Below, in pieces: positions 10,894 to 21,886 of a stretch of 64,000 nucleotides of DNA. The DNA comes from Hirsutella rhossiliensis (Eukaryota; Ascomycota; Sordariomycetes; Hypocreales; Ophiocordycipitaceae). The notes under the pieces are model-generated. The model was not told where the DNA came from, did not search any database, and saw nothing but the letters and a program-made list of their open reading frames with translations. Both the position numbers and the translations under genes were made by a program. Within the stretch, counting starts at the first letter, position 1; each line of letters starts with the position of its first letter. The DNA lies in the NCBI RefSeq assembly GCF_020360975.1, contig NW_025408669.1:1550001-1614000 (forward strand), read 5' to 3'.

Positions 10894-12480
10894 ATGGGCG
10901 ACATGGCAGCCATGGCCGGCTGGGTCACGCAAGACGTCGACCTCAACCAAGACGGTGTCTCGGCCCTGATCATAACATGCGCCGTCTTGCTGCCGCTCAC
11001 CTGGATCGCCGTTGGCCTGCGAACGTACACGAGAGCCGTCCTGACCAGGAGTTTCCAGATTGACGACTGGTTCATGTTGATAGCTCAGGTTGGTTCCTCG
11101 TCTCAGTGTCCGTGACGCCGACTAACGCACCACTCCAGGTCATATTCACTGCTACCTGTGCCATGATTATCGAGGGCACCAGGAGAGGACTGGGCAAGCA
11201 CAATGCGGCCGTCACGGACCCCGACGACCTTGTTGCAGCCCTCATGGTACGTGTCCACCTTGCTGTAAAATCCGCCCAATGGCCATCGGCCGTTGCTCAT
11301 GCGCAAATAGTGGCAAGCCATCGCGACCGCCGTGTACGTCCTCAACATGGTCTTCATCAAGCTCAGCATCGGCGTCTTCCTACTCCGGCTAGCCGTCTGG
11401 ACCGCCTACAAGTGGATTCTTTGGATCAGCCTTGTCGTCTTCACCCTCTGGGGCCTGGGAATCTTCATCTGGAACATCTTCCAGTGCACCCCCGTGGCCA
11501 AGCAATGGGACTTTCGTATCGAAAGGGGCTTCTGCGCCAGCCCCGATGCTATCATCGCGTCGGCCTATGCCCTCAGCGTCTTGACCGTGCTGTCGGACTG
11601 GCTCTATGTGAGTGACTCCACAACGGCACGACCATGGTGAGACTGACGCGTGGAACACAGGCGCTTCTACCAGTTCCCATGGTTTGGAACGTCAAGATGA
11701 CCAAGCAAGCCAAGTGGACCGTCGTGGCTATCCTTGGCCTCGGCATCTTGTATGCTTCCCCCTTTTCTCTCCCGTCTCGTCTCGTCAAAGACTCTCCTCA
11801 TTGACCGACCCCGTGCAGTGCCAGTATCGCCACTCTCATCAGACTTAAATTCTTGAACAAGCTCCAGGATACCGGGGATTTGCTGTGTGAGTGCGTTTCG
11901 ATGCCGAGGATAGTGCTGGGGCTAATCGTTACCAGATTCGGCCGTCGATGCCATGATTTGGACCATTGTGGAACCCGGCGTCGCCATCTTTGCGTCGAGT
12001 CTGGCGACAGTCCGGCCTCTTCTGCGCGTCTTTCGAATCCGCGGCTTTACCTCTGGCGGCAGATCTTCCGCCGGCAGGACGCAGAACTCGGAAATGTCGA
12101 CGGCCCGGGGATACTCGAATGATAACAAGATGTCGACTAGGCATGGGACCACGTTTGCCACAGCCGGCGTCAGCGACATGTCACTGGACAATATCGACGA
12201 TGAGTCCGACTTTCGACAGCCGGATGTCGAGGCCGACAACACCAACGTGGCACTCGAGAGCAAAGGACGCCCTCAGCGCAAACGGCCCAAGGATATGCTG
12301 GGAGGTGATTCGATAAGCGAGATTCTCGCCATGGAGGACAGCATCCCGTCCAGTATAAAGGACGACGAGGAGGCGAACCAGTCGGTGGACGAGGCCAGCG
12401 ACTCGGAGGCGCACGACTTTGGGCCTCACGACTTGGAGGCGCAAACCCAGAACGGCCTCGGCGTTCCAAGCAGACGTTGA
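10894..12480 (+). CDS. SAT4-type (fungal rhodopsin-domain) integral membrane protein
   Basis: Six exons (10894-11088, 11139-11246, 11311-11607, 11661-11749, 11819-11886, 11936-12480) join in frame to give 433 residues. Seven hydrophobic segments are seen, starting ALIITCAVLLPLTWIAVGLR. Family hallmarks include LRTYTRAVLTRSFQIDDWFM after TM1, the FQCTPVAKQW motif, and VEPGVAIFASSLATVRPLL at the last TM. The Ser- and acid-rich C-terminal tail of about 150 residues is cytoplasmic and probably disordered. Members of this large Pezizomycotina family include Pth11-like receptors. No CFEM domain is present at the N-terminus here. Ligand and function are unknown. All introns are 49-69 bp with canonical ends. 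Confidence 0.88.
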
Positions 12481-13865
12481 CGAGGAATGACTCGCCGAGT
12501 CTTGATGTTTCCTTTGCTCGGGCCCAGGATGCCGAGGGCGTATGGCGTTTGTCGTTTTGGGGTGGCTTCTTGTTACGGCCATGATACCAAGGGGAGTACT
12601 GCCTTTCGACCTGTTCCCTCGCTGAGGTCTACGGAAAAGTCTTGTATCTATATGTGTGTACATATGTGTAATTACTGTACATACTCTGCTTCCCTTTTAC
12701 TCCGCCATTTTTCTTCTTCACTGTATATACTTGAATTTCTCACTCTCTTCTACCTCGGGCCGCTTCATCTGCTCTCTTCTCTTGTGCTTGTTCATGTCTT
12801 GCCTGTCTGCTGGACCTGCTGTCACCTACATGTCTGCTCCGCGCCACGGCCACACGGATCCCGTGATGATGGCTATCAAGCGGGTGCGGCACCGCGCCCC
12901 CCCATCGCAACACAGGAAAGGGAGCCGAAATACATACATGCCATGCATACAGGCTGCAGGGAGCAGATGCGCAGGGCGAGCTGCGGAAGTTTGAAGTAGC
13001 CGCTGCCGCAGGGGGTGGGAGGGGGGAGTTATCTGGCTGTCTGCGTACGTGACAGTAGGACGCGACGTAGGCATACCGTGCCGTGTGTTGGTTGCGCTTG
13101 ACAATGGGAGAATCAATCTCCTCTACCCTACTGCGCGCGTCCAGACGAGCCTATTCCGTAAATGCGACCCCTCTTGCGTCAACGTGATGCCTCGCCTATT
13201 GGTCGCTGCCAGCCTCGCGCCCTGCATTGACCCTCCTGCCCCACGACGCAACGGTGGGGAAAGGCAGCGAATACATGGCTGATTTATCACTTGCTTGCCG
13301 AGGCACGTGTACTTCGTAATAAAGCCGCTACCTAGCTTTGCCTACTTCGCTGCCCTAGGTCCCCGTGCTTCAACCCGGGGGAAAATGAGCGCCAGCAAGG
13401 ACGTGGAGGATAATGATGGTGAGGGTGGGGTCCTTGAAAAGTGCCCGACGACGGTATATATATATATGGGTGGAGGGGAGGAAATGGTGTGGTCATCTCG
13501 GGCGTCCGACTCCTCTTTCGTCCAAGGCGGCTTTCCTTGCCCCTTTGCAAGACGGTTTCCCCGACATGGGTGGTCCCTGGTGAGAAGCCAACGACGAAAG
13601 GCAGGCCGTCCAACGCCTTTCGTCCGGGTATCGCGCTGGCTGACCTCGGGGTTTTTGTCGGGCTGGTCGTGAGACGGGGGAAGCTTTGGCGGCGGGGGGG
13701 GGTGTGTCCGCTGCTTGTGTCCCTGCATGGATGGACCACGATATATGCTCGCAACGATGGCGATGCCCAGACAAAGACGCGCGCAACTTGGCACGCCGCA
13801 AAACAAGGCGTCGTTTCGTCGTGACATCTGGGGCTGGGAGGTTGTTCGGGCGGGCCTTCTCGCGC
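12481..13865. other. Convergent intergenic region
   Basis: About 1.4 kb between two genes whose 3' ends face each other. It holds 3' UTR-like T-rich sequence near 12640-12790, with ATGTGTGTACATATG-type short palindromes, and a short TA repeat at 13455-13467. No gene is supported. Confidence 0.45.
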
Positions 13866-15497
13866 TCACTCCACAGCCAGCTCCTCAGGCGCAACGTTCC
13901 ATTCCTCCTCGTCGCTCCAGATGGGTGCCAGGATGAAGCGCCCCATGATCTTGCCCATGCCCACGGCGTCGCCGCCCACCTTGTCGTGCTGCGCCTTCTC
14001 GTCGTTCTCCTCCACAATGACAGCCGTCGTCAAAAAGTTCATGCCCGCCGCGGGGCTCATCTCGAGCGTCATGCCGCCCCAGTCGAACTCCACCTTGCCC
14101 GACCGCCGCACGTTGAGCTTGCCGATCATGCCGCCCCGCGAGAGCAGCTGCGACCGGAATCCGCCTGCCGCCTCCTCTTCGTCTTCGTCTTCCTCCTCCT
14201 CCTCCGCCGCCGTCTCGGCCCCTGCACGCCGCCCGGCATCTTCCCGGGTCAGGTCGACGGGCGCCGCGTCGAGCCCGCCGAAAGAACCGCGCTCCTCCTT
14301 GACGTTGGGATGCGAACCAGACGTCATCTTCAGGGGCGGCAGCAGAGGCGGAAACTGAAACAAGTACAGCCGGCCGTCCTTGTTCGCCGGTCCCTCGGTC
14401 TTGATTTTGCCGTCCTCGGTCATTGTGACGGCCCCCAGCTCGCTCGCGAGAAGCTGCATGTCGTCCTGGATTGTCTTCTCTTCGGGGTCCTGCGCGACCT
14501 CCTTCTTGGGCTTTGCTTCCAGGGCAGGCTCCTTTCCCTTTCCAGGCGCCTGCTTGATCTCACTGTCGAGATCCATCTTGTCTTCGATCTCGGGCTCTTG
14601 CTTAATGTGAACCTTTTTGTCCGCCTTGACATCCCATACGCCCTCCTCAGGCAGCTGTGCTGGTGGTGCAGATCCCTCCCCGTCGACCCAGAGGCTTTCC
14701 TCCTCGCCATTGGCTTGATCCGCCGCCTCCAGCTCGGCCGTAGTAGCCACGACCACTCCCTGTTCCTTGTGCTCCCTTCGGTATATGCCCATCGGCATTG
14801 TGCTGGCCGTTCGGGTTTTCAGCGCCTGCATCGTGGCATCGTCGTCGCTGTCGAGTTCTTCGGCGGGAGTCATGACATGAAGCCTGTCGGCGTTAATTCT
14901 GGTTTCGCGCCTTCGCGAAGCATCTGCTTGGCTAAACCCCTTGCCTTCAGACTTGAAGGATCTACCGCCGCCGCCGCCGAATCCGCCGCCAGGTCCGCCA
15001 CCGCCGCCGCCGAACCAGCCGCCCGATCGACTTGAAGCTGTTCAAGTGGTCAGCACAGCCCATCTGGTAGACATGTATCTGAAGTGAGACGTGCATCCGG
15101 CAAACCCTCCAGAGAACGGCCCGCTGGCGGTCGAGGTGCCCCGACTGCCCATTGCATCTCCGCGACTTCTCCTGCTTCTAAGACGGGAACGACCGCGGGC
15201 CCGCCGCTCTTCGGCAGCCCTTTCGCTCGCCTTTTGCTCCTCCTGGCGTGCTAGGACATCTCTATCGGCCTCATCTCGTCGGACGGCTCTGGGTCGAAAG
15301 CGGCCAGCCGAAGGCGCGCGCGTCGCTCGAGAAGTTGCGGCGCCGCGGCGTGCCGTCGCACTGGACGCGCCAGCGCTTTCTGAGTGTGTCGTGCTGGGCT
15401 CGCGTGCAGTCGAACTTCCGGCTTCATCGGTACTTTCCGCTGCGCCCCCACCTCGGGGGCGACGACCGCCCCGAGCAGGTGCCCTTCCGCGGTTCAT
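13866..15497 (-). CDS. RPC53: RNA polymerase III subunit Rpc53/RPC4
   Basis: Minus-strand exons 15497-15106 and 15030-13866 give about 518 residues. The N-terminus (MNRGRAPARGG) is Arg/Gly-rich and followed by the family-typical RFRPRAVRRDEADRD block at ~66-80 and a basic RARGRSRLRSRRSRGDAMG. A Gly-rich linker spans the splice site. The C-terminal Rpc4 domain begins near residue 350 with LYLFQFPPLL and contains GKLNVRRSGKVEFDWGG and GRFILAPIW. In yeast this subunit pairs with Rpc37 and acts in Pol III termination and reinitiation in the nucleus. The intron donor is uncertain: GTTTGC (used here) or a downstream GTCTCA; both keep the frame. The protein is longer than the yeast one (422 aa) because of low-complexity acidic and Gly-rich inserts. 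Confidence 0.88.
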
Positions 15498-16068
15498 GGC
15501 GACTCTTTAGCTATGACTCGGGAAGGGTCATGAGATTTGAGTGAGGGCGATCGGTCAAGGTTTGAAATGTCGTGAAGCCCCAGAAAATTTGGGCGGTGGA
15601 GGGGCACTATGGTGGGGAGAAGCTTTTCTGCCGGTCTTTTGCATCACCGCCTTCCCCGATGACTCACCCATGACATGTACTTCGTGTAAGGCTTCGACGA
15701 AGCGCTGCGCCGCCACGACGCGTCTCTACCCTCGCTGCAAAGACCGTGGAATGACCTTACGGGCCAGGTTGCCTGTGAGCTGTGCTCATTGCGATGCAGA
15801 TCTTGTCGCTCGTCGCGTTCTCAGAGATCCTCCTTTGATGCTGACGCCGACGTACTCCATGACATATCCTGTAAGGCTGTAACGACCTAATCATGATGAG
15901 AATACATCATGCCATTGCTGTCTCTGCAGCTCGACTTGTGGGACGCAGCTTCACTCTGAGGCGAACAAACCTGTCTGCCACTCGCCTGGCCCTTTTCGCC
16001 ATATTGTCCCTAATAAGCGTATTAAGCAGGCTTCTCATAAGAAGACTAAGGCTTCATTAGGCGTACGT
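15498..16068. other. Intergenic region upstream of RPC53
   Basis: About 570 bp between the RPC53 start and the UreD stop, both on the minus strand. It is expected to hold the RPC53 promoter and the UreD 3' UTR. No gene or repeat is recognised. Confidence 0.45.
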
Positions 16069-17067
16069 TCACCTCACACACATCAATGCCTCATGGCCAA
16101 ACCGAGCATCCACGGTGCCCTCCTTGACCAACATGGATCCTATCCACTCCCTGCCAGCCTCCACGGTAGGAGCAGCAAACTTGACCACGACGCAGCCCCG
16201 GACACGCGCCGCCGACCACAGTACGCCCTGACTCGCTTCGTCTTCGATCCGTCGGGAGCGCCAGTGCTCAAAGTTGGACATGTTCTTGGCCTCTTCCTCG
16301 CGGGCTTCCTTGGAACGAAAGTCGCGAGCACCTAAGCGCGGCAAGGCATCGAACTCGGCGAGAAAGAACTTGGCGAGCGGTTCCAGCATGACCCCGCGCA
16401 GGATGAGGGTGCCAAAGATGGTCATTTGGTGCATCGTCTCCCTCAAAGGCAGACCAACGGCCGTGCTGCCGTCTCGCGAGAGCAGAACCGTGTCTCTGAC
16501 CAAGAGACGGTTTCGGTCCTCGGCACCGCGCAGCCAGACCTCGTTTCGTCCCTTCCACTTGACGAAACTCCACATCTCTCCGCGAGCCGTGCGGCCGGCA
16601 GTCACCCAGTCCAAGAGGCACAGGGAGCATCGGCTGGCCAGTTCGAAGATCTGCGTCTGCGCATAAGCGCTGTCCTCGAACGGCTGAACCGGGTCAGGAA
16701 GGAGACAGAGAGCCGAGTCCTGGTCCATCCGCACATGCATGACCTGACTTGTCACGACGTTGGGAGAAGGAGACTTGAAAATCTTGGTGTGGCCCTGGGT
16801 GACAAGACTCAAGCTGGCTCCGGCGCGGATGACGACGGACAAGCTGACGGTGTCACCTCCCACCAGGCCGCCGCCGTAGGATAGGAGAAAGACGAGCACG
16901 CTCTTCTGGCCGCCAGAAGGAGTGGTGGGCGAGATGAGCTTCAGAGGATATTGATATACGATGGACTCGAGGCCGTTGCCTCCGCCCGGGAGGAGCTTGG
17001 CAACGATTTTGCCCTGTCCGGGAGAGGCCGAAGACTTGGGAAAGGGGTGAGTGTGCAGCTGGACCAT
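16069..17067 (-). CDS. ureD: Urease accessory protein UreD
   Basis: A single exon codes for 332 residues starting MVQLHTHPFPKSSASPGQGK. The reading frame stays open upstream of this, but no in-frame ATG is found there. The chosen ATG has a purine at -3 and G at +4. UreD hallmarks include the N-terminal GQGKIVAKLLPGG, the YGGGLVGGD segment with its TQGHTKIFKSP follow-on, LPDPVQPFEDSAY, and LLDWVTAGRTARGEMW. UreD binds apo-urease and, with UreF and UreG, acts in GTP-dependent nickel insertion in the cytosol. No other urease gene lies in the window, as is normal in fungi where these genes are dispersed. Confidence 0.93.
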   Translation of the reverse strand: MVQLHTHPFPKSSASPGQGKIVAKLLPGGGNGLESIVYQYPLKLISPTTPSGGQKSVLVFLLSYGGGLVGGDTVSLSVVIRAGASLSLVTQGHTKIFKSPSPNVVTSQVMHVRMDQDSALCLLPDPVQPFEDSAYAQTQIFELASRCSLCLLDWVTAGRTARGEMWSFVKWKGRNEVWLRGAEDRNRLLVRDTVLLSRDGSTAVGLPLRETMHQMTIFGTLILRGVMLEPLAKFFLAEFDALPRLGARDFRSKEAREEEAKNMSNFEHWRSRRIEDEASQGVLWSAARVRGCVVVKFAAPTVEAGREWIGSMLVKEGTVDARFGHEALMCVR

Positions 17068-17832
17068 TGCGCGAGCGAGCGGGCACGGAGCATGGCCTGG
17101 CAAGAAGAAGATAGCAGAGATTGCTGAGCAGTCCAAGACGAAACGAGGTCGTTGGATGGGCAGACGTCGGCATGGGCTTGGTCAGGCGACAGGGCGCCCC
17201 CGCGCAGTCTCTCTTGGACTGCCGGACCTGCCCGGCTGAGACACGTACGAAGTAGTAAGTTGTACGTAAGAGAGGTCGTGTGGTAATAAACAGACGCAGT
17301 CTTCAACACTAGACACAGACGCACGCACCTACAGGGGCCGTTGCGAGCGATGACGGCGATGGCTGCGGAGCCCTGGCTAGCAGGTAAGGCCAGGCCGGTA
17401 TAGCGCAGGCAACCATGCATGCCGACAGGCGTCAATTCACGACGAGGGTGCGTGAGTGTGTGTGCAGTCACAGCGAAGCTTGCGTACCGCTGGTGAGGAT
17501 GGTGTGGTAGTTGCAGAGGAAGCAGCAGAAGAGGGCACGCAACAGACTCTGGTCTGCCTTATTACCTAAGAGAGCACCATGCGACGCCCCGATTGGCCAG
17601 CCGTCCCTGCCACCCTCCCGGAGATTTTCCGATCGGCTCGCGCATCGGTATCCACTTTTTGCCCAAAGAATTAACCACCCACCCCCGCCAAACGCCAACG
17701 CGCGCCAGGCCGCTAAGAAACATCAATATCGCGATTCCAAACTCCCCTCCCCAGAGTCGCTTGCTTGGCTCCACGACTCCGCAGATGCCGCCCGCCTGAA
17801 GCCTTGCCTGCCCACCCCCCCTTGGAGACATC
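17068..17832. promoter_or_regulatory. Divergent promoter region of UreD and SCC3
   Basis: 765 bp between start codons on opposite strands. It contains an ATTGG (reverse CCAAT) near 17592 in GATTGGCCAG and short GTACGTA-like palindromes near 17245-17265. No additional gene is supported. Confidence 0.4.
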
Positions 17833-20800
17833 ATGGACGACCACGTCAGCGCCAGCGCCAGCGCATCCCCCGACCCGGACTCGACGGCGCGTCGCAGCAG
17901 GTCCGGACGCGTCGTCAAGGCCCCAACCAAGTTCGCGCCCGAGGCCACGGCCCCCTCAGCGTCCAAGCGCAAGCGAGACGACCACGATGGCGATGATGCC
18001 GACGACGCGGATCCCCTTTCCGACGACGACATGAGCGACGAGCCCGATGCTGCCAGCGACGATGACCATCCAGCCCCGAGATCGTCGCGCAAGCCGTCGC
18101 AAGGCGCACGCCCCAAGAAGCCCTCGTCCAAGAAGCCCAAGATCAACGGCACCCAGCCTGTCGCGTCGGGCCATGTAGCTCGCATCCCTAGCAGGCCCAA
18201 GAAGACCGTGCGCATCGACGCTGGAGAAAAGGGAACAGGCGTCTTTGGTGAGTAGAAGCACTGGCTGCTGGGCCGCTGGATCCGAGCTGACCAGTCGCAG
18301 CCGACATCTTCGGTTCCGGCGACACCCCCGAAGCCGTCTCTCAGCAGTGGTTGGAGCGGTACAGGCAGGACGACGCGGCCGCTATGAGCGACCTGGTCAA
18401 CTGCATCTTGCAATGCGCCGGCTGCGACCTCGAAGTGACCACGGATGACATTCGCGACCCGGAAAATATCCCCAACAGACTGGTCGATCTCCAAAACGTC
18501 TATCAAGAGGTGCGCGCATTCCATCTGTTGATTGTTTCGTCCAACCTTGTGGACGTGCAGCTAACGCCGAGCAGCAACAAATCACAGAATACCCCCTAAT
18601 CTCAAGGGCCAAGAACACCAGGTCGTTCCGAGAAATGCTCATCGCATTCTTCCACTCCTTAATCTCTCTTCTCCATGAAACCGACGTCCTCTACAAAGAC
18701 CCAGACTTGATGGACAATCTCCACGCATGGCTCGCGAGCATGTCGTCATCGACGCTGCGACCCTTTCGCCACACAGCAACGACGGTGGCTCTCTCGGTGC
18801 AGGCAGGGCTGATTGATATCGCGGGCGTGCTGGATCGAAGAATAGCCACCATAGAGCAGCAATCCCTGGCCGCCAAAAAGGGCAAGAACAAGTCCAAGGC
18901 GGCAGAAATCCAGCGCGGCCTGACCGAAGCCAACGGCTATCGCAAGACGTGCAGCGAGGCTATCCAGTCCTTCTTCGACACCGTCTTTGTCCACCGATAC
19001 CGCGACGTGGATCCCAAGATTCGCACCGAGTGCGTCGAAGCCTTGGGGTCTTGGATTTGGAATCTGCCCACCGTCTTCATGGAGCCGGGCTATCTGCGAT
19101 ATCTCGGCTGGATGCTCTCAGACACAAACGCGCCGACGCGCCAGGAGGTCTTGAAACAGCTCCACAGGGTCTTTAAACGCGACGCACAGCAGCTCGGTCA
19201 CTTCATCGACAGGTTCCGGCCCAGGCTAATTGAGATGGCCACGCTGGACTCAGAGGTGCCAGTCAGGGTTGCCGCCATCAACGTCATCGACACCCTGCGC
19301 GCCGCAGCGCTGCTCGAGCCCAACGAGATTGACGCCATCGGCAAGCTCATTTTCGACACTGAGCTGAGGATCCGCAAGGCTGTGGTCAACTTCTTCGTGG
19401 CCTGTATCGAAGACGTCCACGAAGGCAAGCTGGAGGAAATGGGCGGGGCCGATGCCCTGGACGAGATTGACGACGCCGACGAGGACGACTTTGAGTCGCC
19501 GCGCAAGGAATGGGTCAACATCAAGTGTCTCTCGGAAACACTGGCCATCTACGATGCACAGATTGAAGAGTCGCAACACGATGGGGCAGTCGTCGATCTG
19601 GATGCGGCCGCCGACTTGCTCGAGGCCGCCGTCCCGGACACGCGAATCTCCCTTGCCGCGCACGTGCTGTACGAGAAGCTTCCAGAGGTCAAGACGTGGG
19701 AGCTGCTCGCAGGCTATCTGCTCTTCGACCATACGACCAGCACCAAGTCTAGGCCCAAGTCTAATGCTGCAGCGAACTCGACCGAGGCGGCTTTTAAGAG
19801 GGCCGTCGCGCCCACTTCTGCTGAGGAGTCGATACTGCTCGACGTGTTGTGCTCGGCAATCAAGTCGAGCCTGGCACAGACGAGCGAGCACGACAGGAAC
19901 AAGCGGAGGGGCCACCGCTCCGAAGCAGCCGAGGCGCAAGAAGAAACGGCACTTGAGCTGACCACGGTCATTCCGAAACTTCTCAACAAGTTTGGTGCGG
20001 AGCCCGAGACGGCAGCCATTGTGCTGCGGCTGGAACATTGCCTCAACCTCGACGTCTTCCAGCAGCTGCGACAGGACGCGTCCAAGTATGAGAAGCTCCT
20101 CGACGAGATCAGCACGCAGTTCAACAGGCACGACGACAAACGAGTCTTGTCCGAGGCCACGTCGGCTCTCCTGCACGCCCGCCAGTACGAGGAGCTCGAG
20201 GAACTGACCGACAGCAAGCTATCCCTGCTGTGGGAGAACGTCATTAACGCGCTGCGCAACTTTGACAAGACGTGCGAGCTCTCAATCCGCGACAATCTCG
20301 CAGCCGCCCCGCTCCGTGAACTGTCGACGACGTTGCTGAAGATTGGCAAGCTGGCCAGCGTATCCGACTGCGTCGACGCTCTGGAGGCCACGCCGAGGTC
20401 CAACGATTCCAATGCGCCTGCCATTGAGATCCTCAGCAATATTGTGCACCGCGGCAAGTTTGAGCCGCAAGAGGACGAGATTGACGATCTCGAAGACGAG
20501 GTGGTTTCGTTCGCCATCAAAGCCTGCCAGTTTTACTTCATGTGGAAAACGCGGGCATTGTCTCAGCTGCTTCTCGGCGGCGCCAGCATCTCCGACGCCG
20601 AGCTCGACAGGCTCTCGGTCCTGCGCCAGACGTACCGCAGACACCTGATTGAGACGTTTTCGTCGCGGGCCGCCATCGACCAGCTCCGCCTCTACTCCAC
20701 CGGCAGCCTGTGCGACCTGCACCTGACGTTTGCCACGCTCCGCCGCCTGCTCAAGGGCTTGGGCAGCTCGTCGAGCCCCGGGGCCCAGCAACCGCGGGCT

Positions 20801-21508
20801 GACAAGCTCCGGGTCCTGATGCAGGAGATTGAGCCGGGGCTGGTACCGGAACTCATGTCCATCTTTGACGGCGCGGAGAAGCAGTACGCCAGAAAGGCCA
20901 AGAAGGACAAGACGCTCAACGAACCGGCCGAGGACGAGGACCCTCTGGCCGACGATGAGGAGCTCGACGACGACGACGACGACGAGGGCTTGTCCAAGGA
21001 AGAGCGCTACACCGCCGAGCTCAGGGCAGAAAAGGCGCTTTGCGAGCTGACGGCCAAGTACGTGCTGGCCATCACGGCCGACCTTTTTGACAACCGCGGC
21101 TCCCAGGCCGGCAAGCTCCGCCGGCGCATCCTCCGTAACAAAGCCAAGCTCGGCAACAACTTCAAAGAGGTCGTCGCATACCTCGAGGGCGACAATCTCA
21201 TGGCCGGCAAGCGGCCCAAGAAGCCCGCCGCCGCCGCCGCCGCTGCCAAAAGCAACAATCACCCCTCGGCCGGGTCGCGCAAGGCTGCCCTCAGCGAGGA
21301 AACTGTCCACGACGACGATGACCACGACGACGAGGAAGAGGAAGAGGAGCACGACGAAGACAGCGTGCTTGAGGATGTCGAGCCTGAGGAGGGTTCTAGG
21401 GAGGACTTGAGGCGCAGAGAGCTGCTCGATGATGACCCCATCGAGGACGGCGAGGATGAGCCTGAGCCGCTGGCCGATGATATTGACGATGATGTCCTCG
21501 GCGATTGA
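17833..21508 (+). CDS. SCC3: Cohesin subunit SCC3/STAG (Psc3/Irr1)
   Basis: Exons 17833-18247, 18301-18509 and 18575-21508 give about 1185 residues. The N-terminus is basic and acidic low complexity with an RSGRVVKAPTKFAPEA segment. The STAG domain starts near residue 205 (QQITEYPLISRAKNTRSFREMLIAFFHSL split by an intron). The stromalin conservative block follows, with TVFVHRYRDVDPKIRTECVEALGSW, GYLRYLGWMLSD and VPVRVAAINVI typical of HEAT-like repeats. The C-terminus is strongly acidic (DDDDHDDEEEEEEHDED). SCC3 binds Scc1/Rad21 and DNA and is needed for cohesin loading and sister cohesion in the nucleus. The third-exon acceptor could also lie three bases upstream, adding one Gln. The gene is convergent with POT1, 378 bp away. 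Confidence 0.95.
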
Positions 21509-21886
21509 GCGGGAGCGGGAGCGGGAGAGCGCGCGTGGCCGGAAATGCAGGACCCCTTTTTTGGTATTCTACACCTCGTCACCCCTCTTGAACCAATATT
21601 CCTTTTCTACTCTTCTAGTGTACGGAGAATACTTGTTGGCGTGTACTCGGGTGCCTCGGCGTGGAAGGGGGGAAGAAGGCTGGGAGAATGGAGCAAGTAG
21701 GCCGGTGGTAACATCACGCAGGCCCGGCGTTGATTATGTCTGGCAGCGTCATCAATTATCAATTGATCAGGTTGCCATGATGCGTGTATCGCCCGTGTCT
21801 AAGCAAAAAAAAGCTTCATTTTGTGTGTTTGGGGGGTATATATCGAAACCAACAAAGACAAAACTCCCGCTTTGAGCCCTGAGTCT
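21509..21886. terminator. Convergent 3' region of SCC3 and POT1
   Basis: 378 bp holding the 3' ends of two convergent genes. T-rich stretches near 21595-21620 and an A-run near 21806 are possible polyadenylation regions. Nothing else is seen. Confidence 0.4.

Noticed and set aside
16069..17136. Longer UreD with 23 extra N-terminal residues
   Set aside because: The upstream codon is TTG, not ATG; the internal ATG at 17067 has good context and the conserved start.
20282..21352. Minus-strand open frame opposite the SCC3 C-terminus
   Set aside because: Poly-Val/Gly stretches are the reverse of acidic GAC/GAG codons in SCC3.
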